Under the pieces are notes generated by a model that had not been told where the DNA came from, searched no databases, and saw nothing but the letters and a program-made list of their open reading frames with translations. This document shows, piece by piece, positions 46,856 through 53,990 of a stretch of DNA of 64,000 nucleotides (positions are counted from its first letter, which is position 1; each line of letters opens with the position of its first letter). Origin of the DNA: Pseudolabrys sp. (GTDB lineage: Bacteria; Pseudomonadota; Alphaproteobacteria; Rhizobiales; Xanthobacteraceae); the NCBI GenBank assembly GCA_022841665.1, contig JALHRB010000010.1:36277-100276 (forward strand), given 5' to 3'. The position numbers and the translations under genes are program-made.

Positions 46856-47425
46856 TTAGGCCGTCGCCAATTCCCGTTCGATCGCGACGATGATGCGCGG
46901 GTCGGCCGGCTCCACGGCCGAGGCGAAGCCGGCGCGCAGATGGCCGTCGCGGCCGACCAGGTATTTGTGAAAATTCCAGCGCGGCGCCTCGGCCGGACGC
47001 TCCGCCAGGGCCCAGCGGTAAAATGGGTGGGCGTCCTTGCCCTTGACCGTCACCTTCTCGGTGAGCGGGAAGGTGACCTTGTATTGCGCGTGCGCGGTCT
47101 GATTGATTTCGGCCGCGCCGCCCGGCTCCTGGCCGCCGAAATCGTTGGACGGCACGCCCAGCACCAGAAGCCCGCGTTCGCGGTAGCGGGTCCACAGCGC
47201 CTGCAGGCCGCCATATTGGGGCGTGTAACCGCAGAGCGAGGCGGTGTTGACGATCAGGATCGGCTTGCCGGCGTAGGACGAGAGCAGGATGGGGCTGCCG
47301 TCCAGGGCCTTGAAGGTGAAGGCGTGGGCGTTTCCGCGGCTCATGCTGGCGGCGATGCTGCGGCGCGGCACAAGGCCCGCCAAGGCGCCGGCCGCGAGCG
47401 CGAGGAGATGGCGGCGATCGATCAT
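46856..47425 (-). CDS. Glutathione peroxidase-family thiol peroxidase, exported
   Basis: The 189-residue protein carries the GPx signature NTASLCGYTPQYGGLQALW with the peroxidatic Cys65 (a Cys, not selenocysteine), the VLGVPSNDFGGQEPG motif, and the catalytic Trp-Asn in RWNFHKYLV. The N-terminus (DRRHLLALAAGALAGL) resembles a twin-arginine or Sec signal, unusual for GPx, implying a periplasmic location. An ATG at 47434 is also possible. A terminator lies downstream. Confidence 0.9.
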   Translation of the reverse strand: MIDRRHLLALAAGALAGLVPRRSIAASMSRGNAHAFTFKALDGSPILLSSYAGKPILIVNTASLCGYTPQYGGLQALWTRYRERGLLVLGVPSNDFGGQEPGGAAEINQTAHAQYKVTFPLTEKVTVKGKDAHPFYRWALAERPAEAPRWNFHKYLVGRDGHLRAGFASAVEPADPRIIVAIERELATA

Positions 47426-47486
47426 GCCGCGCATCCTAGCCGAGTGTGCGCCGGCCAGCTGCGCAAAAATGCGTGAATACCGAATC

Positions 47487-47777
47487 TCAGCGGCGCGCAG
47501 CCCGCCGCCGGGTGTAAGGCGAGCGGTTGGCCGGCCTGAGCGAGATGCCTTCGCGCTGCGCCTTGCCGCGCACCGAGATCTCGGTGCGGCCGAGCTTGAG
47601 CCCGATCACGCGCGTCGGCGTGTTCTCGCGTGCGAGGCGGCGCAATTCGCGCACGTCGCCGGCGCTCCAGTTCTTGTTTTTGTTGCGGGTGTAACGCGGG
47701 TGCGCCTTGCGCGGGCCCTTGCGGCCGATCGGCGAGCCGGGCCTCTTCCAGGCGGCGCGTCGCGCTGATTTCGCCAT
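47487..47777 (-). CDS. Small basic helix-turn-helix-like protein
   Basis: This 96-residue, very basic protein starts after a strong GGAGGAAA. A basic N-terminal arm is followed by a helix-turn-helix-like stretch (DVRELRRLARENTPTRVIGL, then LGRTEISVRGKAQREGISL) of the kind that reads DNA in Myb/GcrA-like proteins, and a conserved-looking NRSPYTRR end. I know similar short proteins from rhizobia but no function. DNA binding is inferred. Confidence 0.75.
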   Translation of the reverse strand: MAKSARRAAWKRPGSPIGRKGPRKAHPRYTRNKNKNWSAGDVRELRRLARENTPTRVIGLKLGRTEISVRGKAQREGISLRPANRSPYTRRRAARR

Positions 47778-47969
47778 GACGATTTCCTCCGGGCAGTGTG
47801 TCGTGCCGGAGCATAATGCGTGGCGCAAAATATAAGTTCCCGTCTAGTGCGTGGGTGGACGCGACGGCGCAGGGATAGTGTGAAGGATCAAGAGCCGGCC
47901 AGCGCTACTGACGCCGCAACGAGCGTGTGGGCGAGGGCGCGTGCGCCTGGCCGGCTCCTGAAGTCGCGT

Positions 47970-48164
47970 TCATGCGGCCTCCACGGCGAAGTGGACGGTC
48001 GTCTCGAAGGCGTAGTCGCAGGCGTCGCAACGCCACACATGGCGCACGCGTCCGCCGTCAAGGCACTCCGACCACTCGGGCATGAAGATGCGCTCGCCGC
48101 ACTGGGCGCATGCGATCAAGGGTCGAGAGCGTGCATAGCGTCTAAGGTCGTGAACCAGTTCCAT
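47970..48164 (-). CDS. Small zinc-ribbon protein
   Basis: This 64-residue product has two CxxC knuckles, ACAQCGER and WRCDACDYAF, separated by 25-30 residues, which would bind one zinc ion. GGAGGAAG precedes the ATG. The function is unknown; size and layout are those of small regulatory or RNA/DNA-associated zinc ribbons. An in-frame upstream extension has no coding character. Confidence 0.7.
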   Translation of the reverse strand: MELVHDLRRYARSRPLIACAQCGERIFMPEWSECLDGGRVRHVWRCDACDYAFETTVHFAVEAA

Positions 48165-48351
48165 CGGGGCCTTCCTCCAAAGTCTTTGGCCCCCTCCCGC
48201 GCGGATTGTTATCGAGGCGATGCTACCGGCAAAGCGCGGACAATGAAGCAGCACGGCTGACGTAACTCGTAAATGAGTCGCTCCGCGCCGCGATGGAACC
48301 GGACGCGGGAACAGCCGTTAAGTAGATGACGATTCATGTGAGGAATTGGCG

Positions 48352-48759
48352 ATGGACAGCAAAATGAATATTGCCGCGGCGCTTGTCGCGGCCGGGCTCG
48401 CTTACTCCGTGGGTGGGGCGTCGGCGCAAACGCAGCCCGCAACTGGCACGCGAACGCAGCCCGCAACTGGCACACAAACGCAGCCCGCAACTGGCACGCA
48501 AACGCAGCCCGCAACTGGCACCGATCAATCGCAAGCCAGCGACAACAAGAGCGAATCCAGCGACAAGAGCGAATACAGCACCGGTCGCACGGTATCGCCG
48601 GAAACCAAGGGCCAGTTGCAGCCGCAAGGCTGGACCGGACCGCTCGAGACCAAGAGCGGTGGCGCGCCGGCGGCAAGTCCGCAAGGTCAGACGCCGCCCG
48701 GTATGCAGGCGGCGCCGGAGGGCTCGTCGAAAACGACCGTGGAGCCGGATAAGAAATAA
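48352..48759 (+). CDS. Exported low-complexity protein with TQPATGT repeats
   Basis: The 135-residue product has a signal peptide (AAALVAAGLAYSVGGASAQ) followed by four near-identical eight-residue units (TQPATGTx) and then a hydrophilic Ser/Gln/Pro-rich tail without predicted fold. GAGGAA precedes the ATG. The tail (TVSPETKGQLQPQGWTGPLE) looks like small periplasmic proteins of rhizobia. Function unknown. The coding repeat could vary in copy number by slippage. Confidence 0.72.
   Translation: MDSKMNIAAALVAAGLAYSVGGASAQTQPATGTRTQPATGTQTQPATGTQTQPATGTDQSQASDNKSESSDKSEYSTGRTVSPETKGQLQPQGWTGPLETKSGGAPAASPQGQTPPGMQAAPEGSSKTTVEPDKK
48430..48521 (+). repeat. 24-bp tandem repeat, 3.8 copies
   Basis: A 24-base unit starting ACGCAGCCCGCAACTGGCAC is repeated at 48430, 48454, 48478 and (partial) 48502. 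Units differ at only one to three bases near the end. The length is a multiple of three, so copy-number change keeps the reading frame of the host gene. Confidence 0.95.
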
Positions 48760-48786
48760 TAGATGGCGGATCCGCTAACGTGCGGA

Positions 48787-49233
48787 TCAGGCCGCCGTGG
48801 GTGTTAGCCGTCGGTTGAGCCCGGATTGCGCCAGTTCGAGCGCCAGCGCGATGGCCTGTTCGCCCGGCATCTTGCGCGGATCGAGCTTGGCGAGGCCGTG
48901 GCGAGCCAGCACCGTTTTATGCTCGTCGCGCAACAGCGCGAGGCCCATCCACCAGTTTCCGAACAACCGCTCCGACGCCGGCCGCGCATCCATGATCGTG
49001 ACGGCGTCGTGGCGATCGTCCGACATGATGCGGCGGAGCGCAGCCGACACCGCGTCGCGCTCGCCTTCGAGAATCTGCACGAACCACAACGTGTCGAACA
49101 GCAAGGCGCCGGTGATGCCGTCGCGCTGGTTGTTGCGGTTGGAGGCATCCATGATGGCATTGAGCCCGGCGATCATCTTGCCGTCGGCCGCGCCGAGATG
49201 ATTTTCCGAGTGGTAAACCAGACGGGTGAGCAT
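48787..49233 (-). CDS. Single-domain BLUF blue-light photoreceptor
   Basis: This 148-residue protein is essentially one FAD-binding BLUF domain plus a C-terminal helical cap. The key residues are present: Tyr7 in LTRLVYHS, the Asn pair at 34-35 in SNRNNQRDGITG, Gln53 in WFVQILEG, and the late WWMGL. Light shifts hydrogen bonding around the flavin and alters partner binding. No output domain is fused, so it must act on a separate protein; none is obvious next door, though an EAL protein is 3 kb away. An in-frame start at 49275 is less likely. Confidence 0.88.
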   Translation of the reverse strand: MLTRLVYHSENHLGAADGKMIAGLNAIMDASNRNNQRDGITGALLFDTLWFVQILEGERDAVSAALRRIMSDDRHDAVTIMDARPASERLFGNWWMGLALLRDEHKTVLARHGLAKLDPRKMPGEQAIALALELAQSGLNRRLTPTAA

Positions 49234-49325
49234 GGGCGATGGGTCCTTGGCGGCAGGATTCCTAGAATCCAGCATTACTATGCCAGCGTTGCCTAGGAGT
49301 TAACGCCGGCCTCACGAATCGCCGC

Positions 49326-49676
49326 TCACAGCGTCACGCCGAACCTGCCCAGGATCCAGACCGTCGCCAAATAGAGGAAAAACGTGAGCGCGCAGCAAAC
49401 TGCAAGCGCCGCCCAGAAACCGACGCCGGCGCGCAACAGCGCCGGCAGAACGATAAACATCGGCAGCGTCGGCAACACGTACCAGAACGTCGACTGCGCG
49501 TGCGCGGCGATGCGTTCCGGATCGCCGGTGTCGTGCCACAGCCAGAGGATGGCGAGCAGCGAAACCAGCGGCAGCGAGATGATGAGTGCGCCGAGCGCGG
49601 GGGCGCGGTTTGCAACCTCCGACGCCACCGCGATGATGATGCCGGACAAGGCGGCTTTGACTGCGAGATAAAGCAT
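49326..49676 (-). CDS. DUF3147 family small membrane protein
   Basis: This 116-residue protein has four membrane helices: LYLAVKAALSGIIIAVASEV, LGALIISLPLVSLLAILWLW, FWYVLPTLPMFIVLPALL and AALAVCCALTFFLYLATVWI. The pattern matches the DUF3147 family, of unknown function. It diverges from clpS across about 90 bases. Confidence 0.8.
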   Translation of the reverse strand: MLYLAVKAALSGIIIAVASEVANRAPALGALIISLPLVSLLAILWLWHDTGDPERIAAHAQSTFWYVLPTLPMFIVLPALLRAGVGFWAALAVCCALTFFLYLATVWILGRFGVTL

Positions 49677-49767
49677 GGCGCTCCCATTTGGTTGCGCGGA
49701 CTTGCGGGGGCATCGACCGTATCGGAATATAGCGCAAGGCGAGAACCCCGTCCCCCCGAGGGCGCCG

Positions 49768-50070
49768 ATGAGCCAGACCGTCGTTAAGCCGGGCACTAGA
49801 ACCAAGCCGAAGACGGCGAAGCCGCCGCTGTGGAAAGTCATCTTGCTCAACGACGACTTCACGCCGCGCGAATTCGTCGTTCTGGTGCTCAAGGCGGTGT
49901 TCCGCATGGACGCGAGCCATGCCTACAAGGTGATGATGACGGCGCACCAGAAGGGTTCCTGCGTGATCGCGGTCTACACCCGCGACGTGGCGGAGACGAA
50001 AGCCAAGGAAGCCACCGAGCTCGGCAGGAGCAAAGGCTATCCTTTGTATTTCACGACCGAGAAGGAATAG
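49768..50070 (+). CDS. clpS: ATP-dependent Clp protease adaptor ClpS (ClpS2-like)
   Basis: This 100-residue adaptor delivers N-degron substrates to ClpAP. The core reads WKVILLNDDFTPREFVVLVL and includes the NDD pocket residues; TPREFVV and a basic N-terminal tail resemble the second ClpS paralogue (ClpS2) of alphaproteobacteria. clpA is not adjacent, which also fits ClpS2. The frame is open upstream to 49675 but conserved sequence begins at the ATG at 49768. Confidence 0.9.
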   Translation: MSQTVVKPGTRTKPKTAKPPLWKVILLNDDFTPREFVVLVLKAVFRMDASHAYKVMMTAHQKGSCVIAVYTRDVAETKAKEATELGRSKGYPLYFTTEKE

Positions 50071-50079
50071 GGGGCAATC

Positions 50080-50829
50080 GTGCAGCGGGTTCTGATCACG
50101 GCCGGTGCGTCCGGCATCGGCCGCGCGATCGCGCGCGCGTTCAAGGCGAACGGTGCGACGGTCTTCGTCTGCGACGTCGACGAGAATGCCCTGGCGGAAG
50201 CGGCGGGCGAGGGGTTTATGGCCGCGCTCTGCGACATGGGCGTGCGCGCCGAGATCGAACGAATGGTGCCGGCGGCGATTGCCGCGCTCGGCGGGCTCGA
50301 CGTGCTGGTCAACAACGCCGGCATCGCCGGGCCGACGCTGCCGGTGGAGCGCATGCCGCCGGCGGAATGGGACAAGGTGATGACCGTCAACATCACCGGC
50401 ATGTTCGACGTGACGCGGCTGGCGGTGCCGGCGCTGAAGCAATCCAAGGCCGGCGTCATCGTCAACCTGTCGTCGATGGCCGGGCGTTTCGGCTTCGCCA
50501 ACCGCAGTCCTTACGCCGCGAGCAAATGGGCGGTGATCGGCTTCACCAAGACCATCGCCATCGAGCTGGCCGGCGACGGCATCCGCGTCAACGCGATCGC
50601 GCCGGGTGCGGTGGCGGGCGCGCGCATCGAGCGCGTCTTCGCCGGCCGCGCCGAAATCGGCGGCAAGACGATCGAGGCCGTGCGCGCCGAGGCCATGGCC
50701 AACCAGTCGATCAAGGCGATGATCGATCCGAAGGACATCGCCGCGCTGGCGGTGTTCCTGGCGTCCGACGCCGCCAAGGCGATCAGCGGGCAGGTGATCC
50801 CGATCGACAACGACCGCCAGAAGGCGTGA
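50080..50829 (+). CDS. Short-chain dehydrogenase/reductase
   Basis: This 249-residue NAD(P)-dependent oxidoreductase has the glycine motif TAGASGIGRAI, NNAG, and the catalytic YAASKWAV set. The early acidic residue (VCDVDENAL) suggests NAD(H) preference. Substrate is unknown. It starts at a GTG nine bases after clpS with AGGGGGC between, so the pair is probably co-transcribed although their functions look unrelated. Confidence 0.9.
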   Translation: MQRVLITAGASGIGRAIARAFKANGATVFVCDVDENALAEAAGEGFMAALCDMGVRAEIERMVPAAIAALGGLDVLVNNAGIAGPTLPVERMPPAEWDKVMTVNITGMFDVTRLAVPALKQSKAGVIVNLSSMAGRFGFANRSPYAASKWAVIGFTKTIAIELAGDGIRVNAIAPGAVAGARIERVFAGRAEIGGKTIEAVRAEAMANQSIKAMIDPKDIAALAVFLASDAAKAISGQVIPIDNDRQKA

Positions 50830-50832
50830 GCC

Positions 50833-51390
50833 TCACGCGCCTTTCTTGCAGGCGATGCGAACCGTCGCTTTGGCGCGCACGCGGACGAAATAGACCTCGC
50901 GCGGTTTCGGGAAGCCGAGGCGGATCTTGGTCGTGACCAGCGAGCGGTCGAGCGGTTTCCACTGCGCGCCGTCGGCGGCCTCCACCGTCACCGGCCCGGC
51001 TTTCAGCGTGAGCGTGCAATCGTCGTCCTGCGTTTCCTTGAAGCACACGTATTTCTGCCTCAGCAGCTCGACGTCCTCCTCGAGTTGCTTGTTGGCGCGC
51101 GACCAGGCCTGGCCGACGAAGAAATTGAGGCCGGAGCCGACCGGCGCCTCGATGTCGACCGCGCGCGAGATCGCCTCTTCGTCGAACGCGTGCCCGCACA
51201 ACACCAGAAACAGGTCGGTGCCGAACCACCCGCCGAAGCCCGGCAACTGTTCGAGGAACTGTTTGAGCGCGGGCGGGATCGCCGGGACGATCGGGCTTTC
51301 CGCGGTCGGCCGCGGCACTTCGGGGAATTCCTCGGGCCCATCGCCGCGTTTGAGACGGCGTGCCGGACGGTGCTGCTTTTTCCTGGCCAT
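50833..51390 (-). CDS. Hypothetical protein, unrecognised
   Basis: This 185-residue, probably cytoplasmic protein begins with a basic stretch (RKKQHRPARRLKRG), then a compact region containing FLEQLPGFGGWFGTDLFLVL and FDEEAISRAVDIEAPVGSGL, then a strand-rich half with four charged segments (TLTLKAGPVTVE; VYFVRVRAKATVRIACKKG). AAGGGGG precedes the ATG. I do not recognise the family. Its tail meets the SDR gene three bases apart. Confidence 0.7.
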   Translation of the reverse strand: MARKKQHRPARRLKRGDGPEEFPEVPRPTAESPIVPAIPPALKQFLEQLPGFGGWFGTDLFLVLCGHAFDEEAISRAVDIEAPVGSGLNFFVGQAWSRANKQLEEDVELLRQKYVCFKETQDDDCTLTLKAGPVTVEAADGAQWKPLDRSLVTTKIRLGFPKPREVYFVRVRAKATVRIACKKGA

Positions 51391-51488
51391 GTCGCCCCCT
51401 TGGCTGCTGTTGAGAAAAAGATGCAGCCGGGGGATGATACACGCGATGCGGGAGGCGGTCGATACGCCGGCGCCGGCCCTCAGGGGCG

Positions 51489-51710
51489 TCACGGCTCGCG
51501 GTCCGGGTCGCCTTTGTCGTCGCCTTCGTCCTTGCGGGGCGGGGTTTCGTAGCTGAGATCGAGCTGACTGTTGCGCTCGGCCTGTTCGGCCAAGCGCAGA
51601 TAGGCACGCGCCAAGCTCTCCAGTTCCGCGCCGATGGCGGGGTCGGTTTCCGAGCGTGCGCGGGCGCGCAGCTCGGCCGCTTTGACGCGATAGTCATCCC
51701 CCGTGGTCAT
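51489..51710 (-). CDS. Small helical hypothetical protein
   Basis: This 73-residue protein (DDYRVKAAELRARARSETDP, then SLARAYLRLAEQAERN) looks like two amphipathic helices and a charged tail; very similar short proteins are common in rhizobial genomes. AAGG lies eight bases before the ATG. Function unknown. Confidence 0.7.
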   Translation of the reverse strand: MTTGDDYRVKAAELRARARSETDPAIGAELESLARAYLRLAEQAERNSQLDLSYETPPRKDEGDDKGDPDREP

Positions 51711-51825
51711 TTGCCGACCTTGTGTCAAAAGACGTACTTTGCGGTAACCGCATGGGGGACGGTTCGTTCCGGATGGAACTAAAAAACTTGCACTGCGTTT
51801 GAGCCGTCATTTGTGACGGTGGAGG

Positions 51826-52056
51826 CTAGCTTTTCTTGGCCTTTTTCGCCGGGGCCGGCGCCGCGTCCGCCGCCTGGCGGTCGGCGGCTTCCTTGGCGAG
51901 GCGCAGCGCGCGCAACTTCTCGGTCCTGGCGCGCTGGGCGGCCTGGCCGGCGATGTAGTCGGCCATCGCCTTCACGCCTTCGCGTGCCTGCCGCTCCTTG
52001 CGCTTGAACGTGGCTTCGGCCTTGGTCTTGGCGGGGTCGGTGTGCGTGTCGGTCAT
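51826..52056 (-). CDS. DUF6481-like small basic protein, copy 1
   Basis: This 76-residue Lys/Arg/Ala-rich helical protein contains FKRKERQAREGVKAMADY and TEKLRALRLAKEAADRQA, the pattern of the DUF6481 family as I recall it. AAGGAG precedes the ATG. A close paralogue is encoded at 55464-55706, sharing FKRKE, KAMA-Y, A-Q-A-RA-TE-L-ALR-AKEAAD and a poly-basic end. Function unknown. Confidence 0.78.
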   Translation of the reverse strand: MTDTHTDPAKTKAEATFKRKERQAREGVKAMADYIAGQAAQRARTEKLRALRLAKEAADRQAADAAPAPAKKAKKS

Positions 52057-52124
52057 AGATCTCCTTGGGTTGCCGGAAGGCGCGCGTGTCAGGCGCCGTC
52101 CGTGTCTAGCTTCGTCGGTCGCCG

Positions 52125-52277
52125 TTACTTCTTCTCGACCGAGATGCCGGCCGGGCCGATATTGAGCTGGACGCCCTTCGGCTGCCTGTTTTCCTCGTAG
52201 ACCTTCCAGCTCAGCACGCCGACGGCGACGACAAGCGCGCCGATGGCGAGGAAAAGGACGTTGCGCGAAATCGGCAT
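52125..52277 (-). CDS. 50-residue single-helix membrane protein
   Basis: The product is one membrane helix (NVLFLAIGALVVAVGVLSWK) followed by a short polar tail ending IGPAGISVEKK, a recurrent small rhizobial membrane protein as I recall. A GGGGG tract eight bases before the ATG may serve as ribosome-binding site, and a short direct repeat (GTGAACCCC) surrounds it. Function unknown. Confidence 0.7.
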   Translation of the reverse strand: MPISRNVLFLAIGALVVAVGVLSWKVYEENRQPKGVQLNIGPAGISVEKK

Positions 52278-52372
52278 GTGAACCCCCGTGTGAACCCCAA
52301 GTATGCAAGGCAACGCGCGCGGACAAAAAAAGTTCCATCGAGGGTCGGTTTGACCGAATCGCGCGCCGATGC

Positions 52373-52630
52373 ATGGTTGCCCACGTAGGCGCGGGGGTTC
52401 TCTGCGGCGTGCTGGGTTACTTCAAAGACCTGCAACTTGTGCGGATGTCGAACGGGGACTACTGCCTCGTGCGGCCGCTCGGCTTGGTGCGCGGCGGCAA
52501 GGGCATGCGCCACCACGAGAACCTGCTGCGGTTGACGCCTTCGGGCATCGTCTCGGGCGTGTGGCGCGGGATGGGCCTTTCGCGGATGCTGGCGCGCATG
52601 CGCCAGCAGGCGACGGTACCGGCCGAGTAG
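52373..52630 (+). CDS. Possible 85-residue hypothetical protein
   Basis: The frame has plausible composition (GVLGYFKDLQLVRMSNGDYC, then LVRPLGLVRGGKGMRHHENL) and ends 10 bases before the MBL hydrolase start. No good ribosome-binding site is visible before the ATG. I do not recognise it. Competing frames overlap, so the call is tentative. Confidence 0.4.
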   Translation: MVAHVGAGVLCGVLGYFKDLQLVRMSNGDYCLVRPLGLVRGGKGMRHHENLLRLTPSGIVSGVWRGMGLSRMLARMRQQATVPAE

Positions 52631-52640
52631 GGAGCTTCCG

Positions 52641-53519
52641 ATGAGCGCAGCCCCCGGCCGGCAGGCGCCCGGCTTCTACCGCAAGCGCATCGGCGACGTC
52701 GTGGTCACGGCGCTGAGCGACGGCTATCTCGATGCCGACGTTGGCGTGCTGCAGAACATCAGCCGTGCCGAGATCGACCGCATCCTGCACGAGACCTTCC
52801 GCCCGTCGCCGCCGCGGCTCTCGGTGAACGCCTTCCTGGTACAAGCGAAGGGCCGCACGGCGCTGATCGAGGCGGGCTCGGGCCACACCATGGGGCCGAG
52901 CCTCGGCAAGCTGGTCGCCAGCATGGAAGACGCGGGCACGCGGCCCGCCGACATCGAAACGGTTCTGCTCACCCACATGCACCCCGACCATTCGAACGGC
53001 CTCACCGATGCCTCCGGCGCGGCCGTCTATCCAAATGCCGAGCTGCTCATCCACGAAGACGACGTGCGGCACTGGAGCGACGACGCCGCGATGGCGGCTG
53101 CGCCCGAGCGCAAGCGGGTGCGCTATTTCCAGGCCGCGCGGGCCCAGCTCGCGGCTTACGGCGGGCAGCTGCGCACCATCCGCGACGGCGAGGTGTTTCC
53201 CAACGTCGCGGCGGTGCCGATCCCCGGCCACACGCCGGGGCACACGGCCTATCTCGTCGCCGACGGCAACGACTCATTGCTCATCTGGGGCGACACCGTG
53301 CACGTGCCGGAGATCCAGGTGCGCCATCCGGACGTGACGCTCGACTTCGACAGCGACCCGGCCGCCTCGGCGCGCATGCGGCGGCGCATCCTCGACATGG
53401 CCGCGACCGACCGGCTGCGCATCGCCGGCATGCACGTGCATTTCCCCGGCTTCGCGCATGTGGTGCGCAGGGGGGAGGGGTTCGAGTTGGTGCCGGAGGC
53501 GTGGGAGATGGTGGTGTGA
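52641..53519 (+). CDS. Metallo-beta-lactamase-fold hydrolase
   Basis: This 292-residue enzyme carries the metal motif LLTHMHPDHSNG (His112, His114, Asp116, His117), a later IPGHTPGHTAYLV histidine and a C-terminal RIAGMHVHFPGFAHV, as in the AHL-lactonase/glyoxalase-II-like branch. It has no signal peptide. Substrate is unknown; lactone hydrolysis is one possibility. GGAGCTTCCG precedes the ATG. Confidence 0.9.
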   Translation: MSAAPGRQAPGFYRKRIGDVVVTALSDGYLDADVGVLQNISRAEIDRILHETFRPSPPRLSVNAFLVQAKGRTALIEAGSGHTMGPSLGKLVASMEDAGTRPADIETVLLTHMHPDHSNGLTDASGAAVYPNAELLIHEDDVRHWSDDAAMAAAPERKRVRYFQAARAQLAAYGGQLRTIRDGEVFPNVAAVPIPGHTPGHTAYLVADGNDSLLIWGDTVHVPEIQVRHPDVTLDFDSDPAASARMRRRILDMAATDRLRIAGMHVHFPGFAHVVRRGEGFELVPEAWEMVV

Positions 53520-53524
53520 GGCTG

Positions 53525-53653
53525 TTCCGTTCGTCCCCGCGCGCAGACCTCGGGTATACCCGATGTCTGCCACTTAAAGTGCGCAAGTCGGCTACAGCCG
53601 ACTTGCGATGGGGACCCAGCGCTGGATTCCCGCTTGCGCGGGAATGAACGGAG
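53525..53653. repeat. REP element interrupted by a second palindromic element
   Basis: The outer arms (CCGTTCGTCCCCGC at the left, GGGGACCCAGCGCTGG and GGGAATGAACGGA at the right) match the uninterrupted 62-bp element inside nrdJ (57661-57722). Where that copy has a four-base loop, this one has about 70 bases forming two other hairpins: CAGACCTCGGGTATACCCGATGTCTG and GCAAGTCGGCTACAGCCGACTTGC. This is a nested repeat. Confidence 0.85.
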
Positions 53654-53663
53654 TATTTGGCTG

Positions 53664-53915
53664 CTATTGCGCCGCCTCTTTAGCGTGCCGCGTCATGTCG
53701 CCACGCCCCGCAAGCAGGCCGGCAATAGAGATATCCTCGTCGAGGTCTTCCCAATGCAGCCCGGTGCGGCTGATATCGACTTTCTGCCGCTGCGCGGGCG
53801 TTGCATCCAACAAACGCGGGAACCAGGCAAGCGGCACGCCGATCGTGCGGCCGTCCGTGAGGTCGACCCACATCGTGTCGTCGTCGAAGCGCACCTTAGT
53901 CGCCGAAATGGTCAT
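53664..53915 (-). CDS. DUF2442 domain protein
   Basis: This 83-residue protein reads ISATKVRFDDDTMWVDLTDG, VPLAWFPRLLDATPAQR and LHWEDLDEDISIAGLLAGRG, the DUF2442 pattern. DUF2442 genes often accompany a DUF4160 gene in toxin-antitoxin-like pairs; no partner is present here. The start could also be at 53936, inside the neighbouring palindrome. Confidence 0.85.
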   Translation of the reverse strand: MTISATKVRFDDDTMWVDLTDGRTIGVPLAWFPRLLDATPAQRQKVDISRTGLHWEDLDEDISIAGLLAGRGDMTRHAKEAAQ

Positions 53916-53930
53916 ATCAAGCACTATACT

Positions 53931-53970
53931 CGTCATGGCCGGGCTTGTCCCGGCCATCCACGTCTTGCGT
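53931..53970. repeat. REP-like hairpin (CCGGGCTTGTCCCGG family)
   Basis: ATGGCCGGGCTTGTCCCGGCCAT forms an 8-9-bp stem and has the same core as the hairpins at 21964 and 55829. It lies just downstream of the TIR-like gene and marks the left edge of the accessory module. Confidence 0.85.
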
Positions 53971-53990
53971 TAAGTGAGTTAGGAGTTCGC

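Noticed and set aside
48430..48521. CRISPR array
   Set aside because: Units are contiguous with no unique spacers and lie within a coding frame; no cas genes are nearby.
53543..53609. tRNA-like cloverleaf in the paired hairpins
   Set aside because: There is no acceptor stem, anticodon arm spacing or T-loop (TTCGA) pattern; the hairpins are extended palindromes.
53608..53973. Open frames running through palindromic repeats
   Set aside because: The sequence is mostly repeat-encoded ([15 protein letters not shown]) and overlaps the DUF2442 gene in antisense. Similar frames around 20284-20806 and 21764-22072 were rejected for the same reason.
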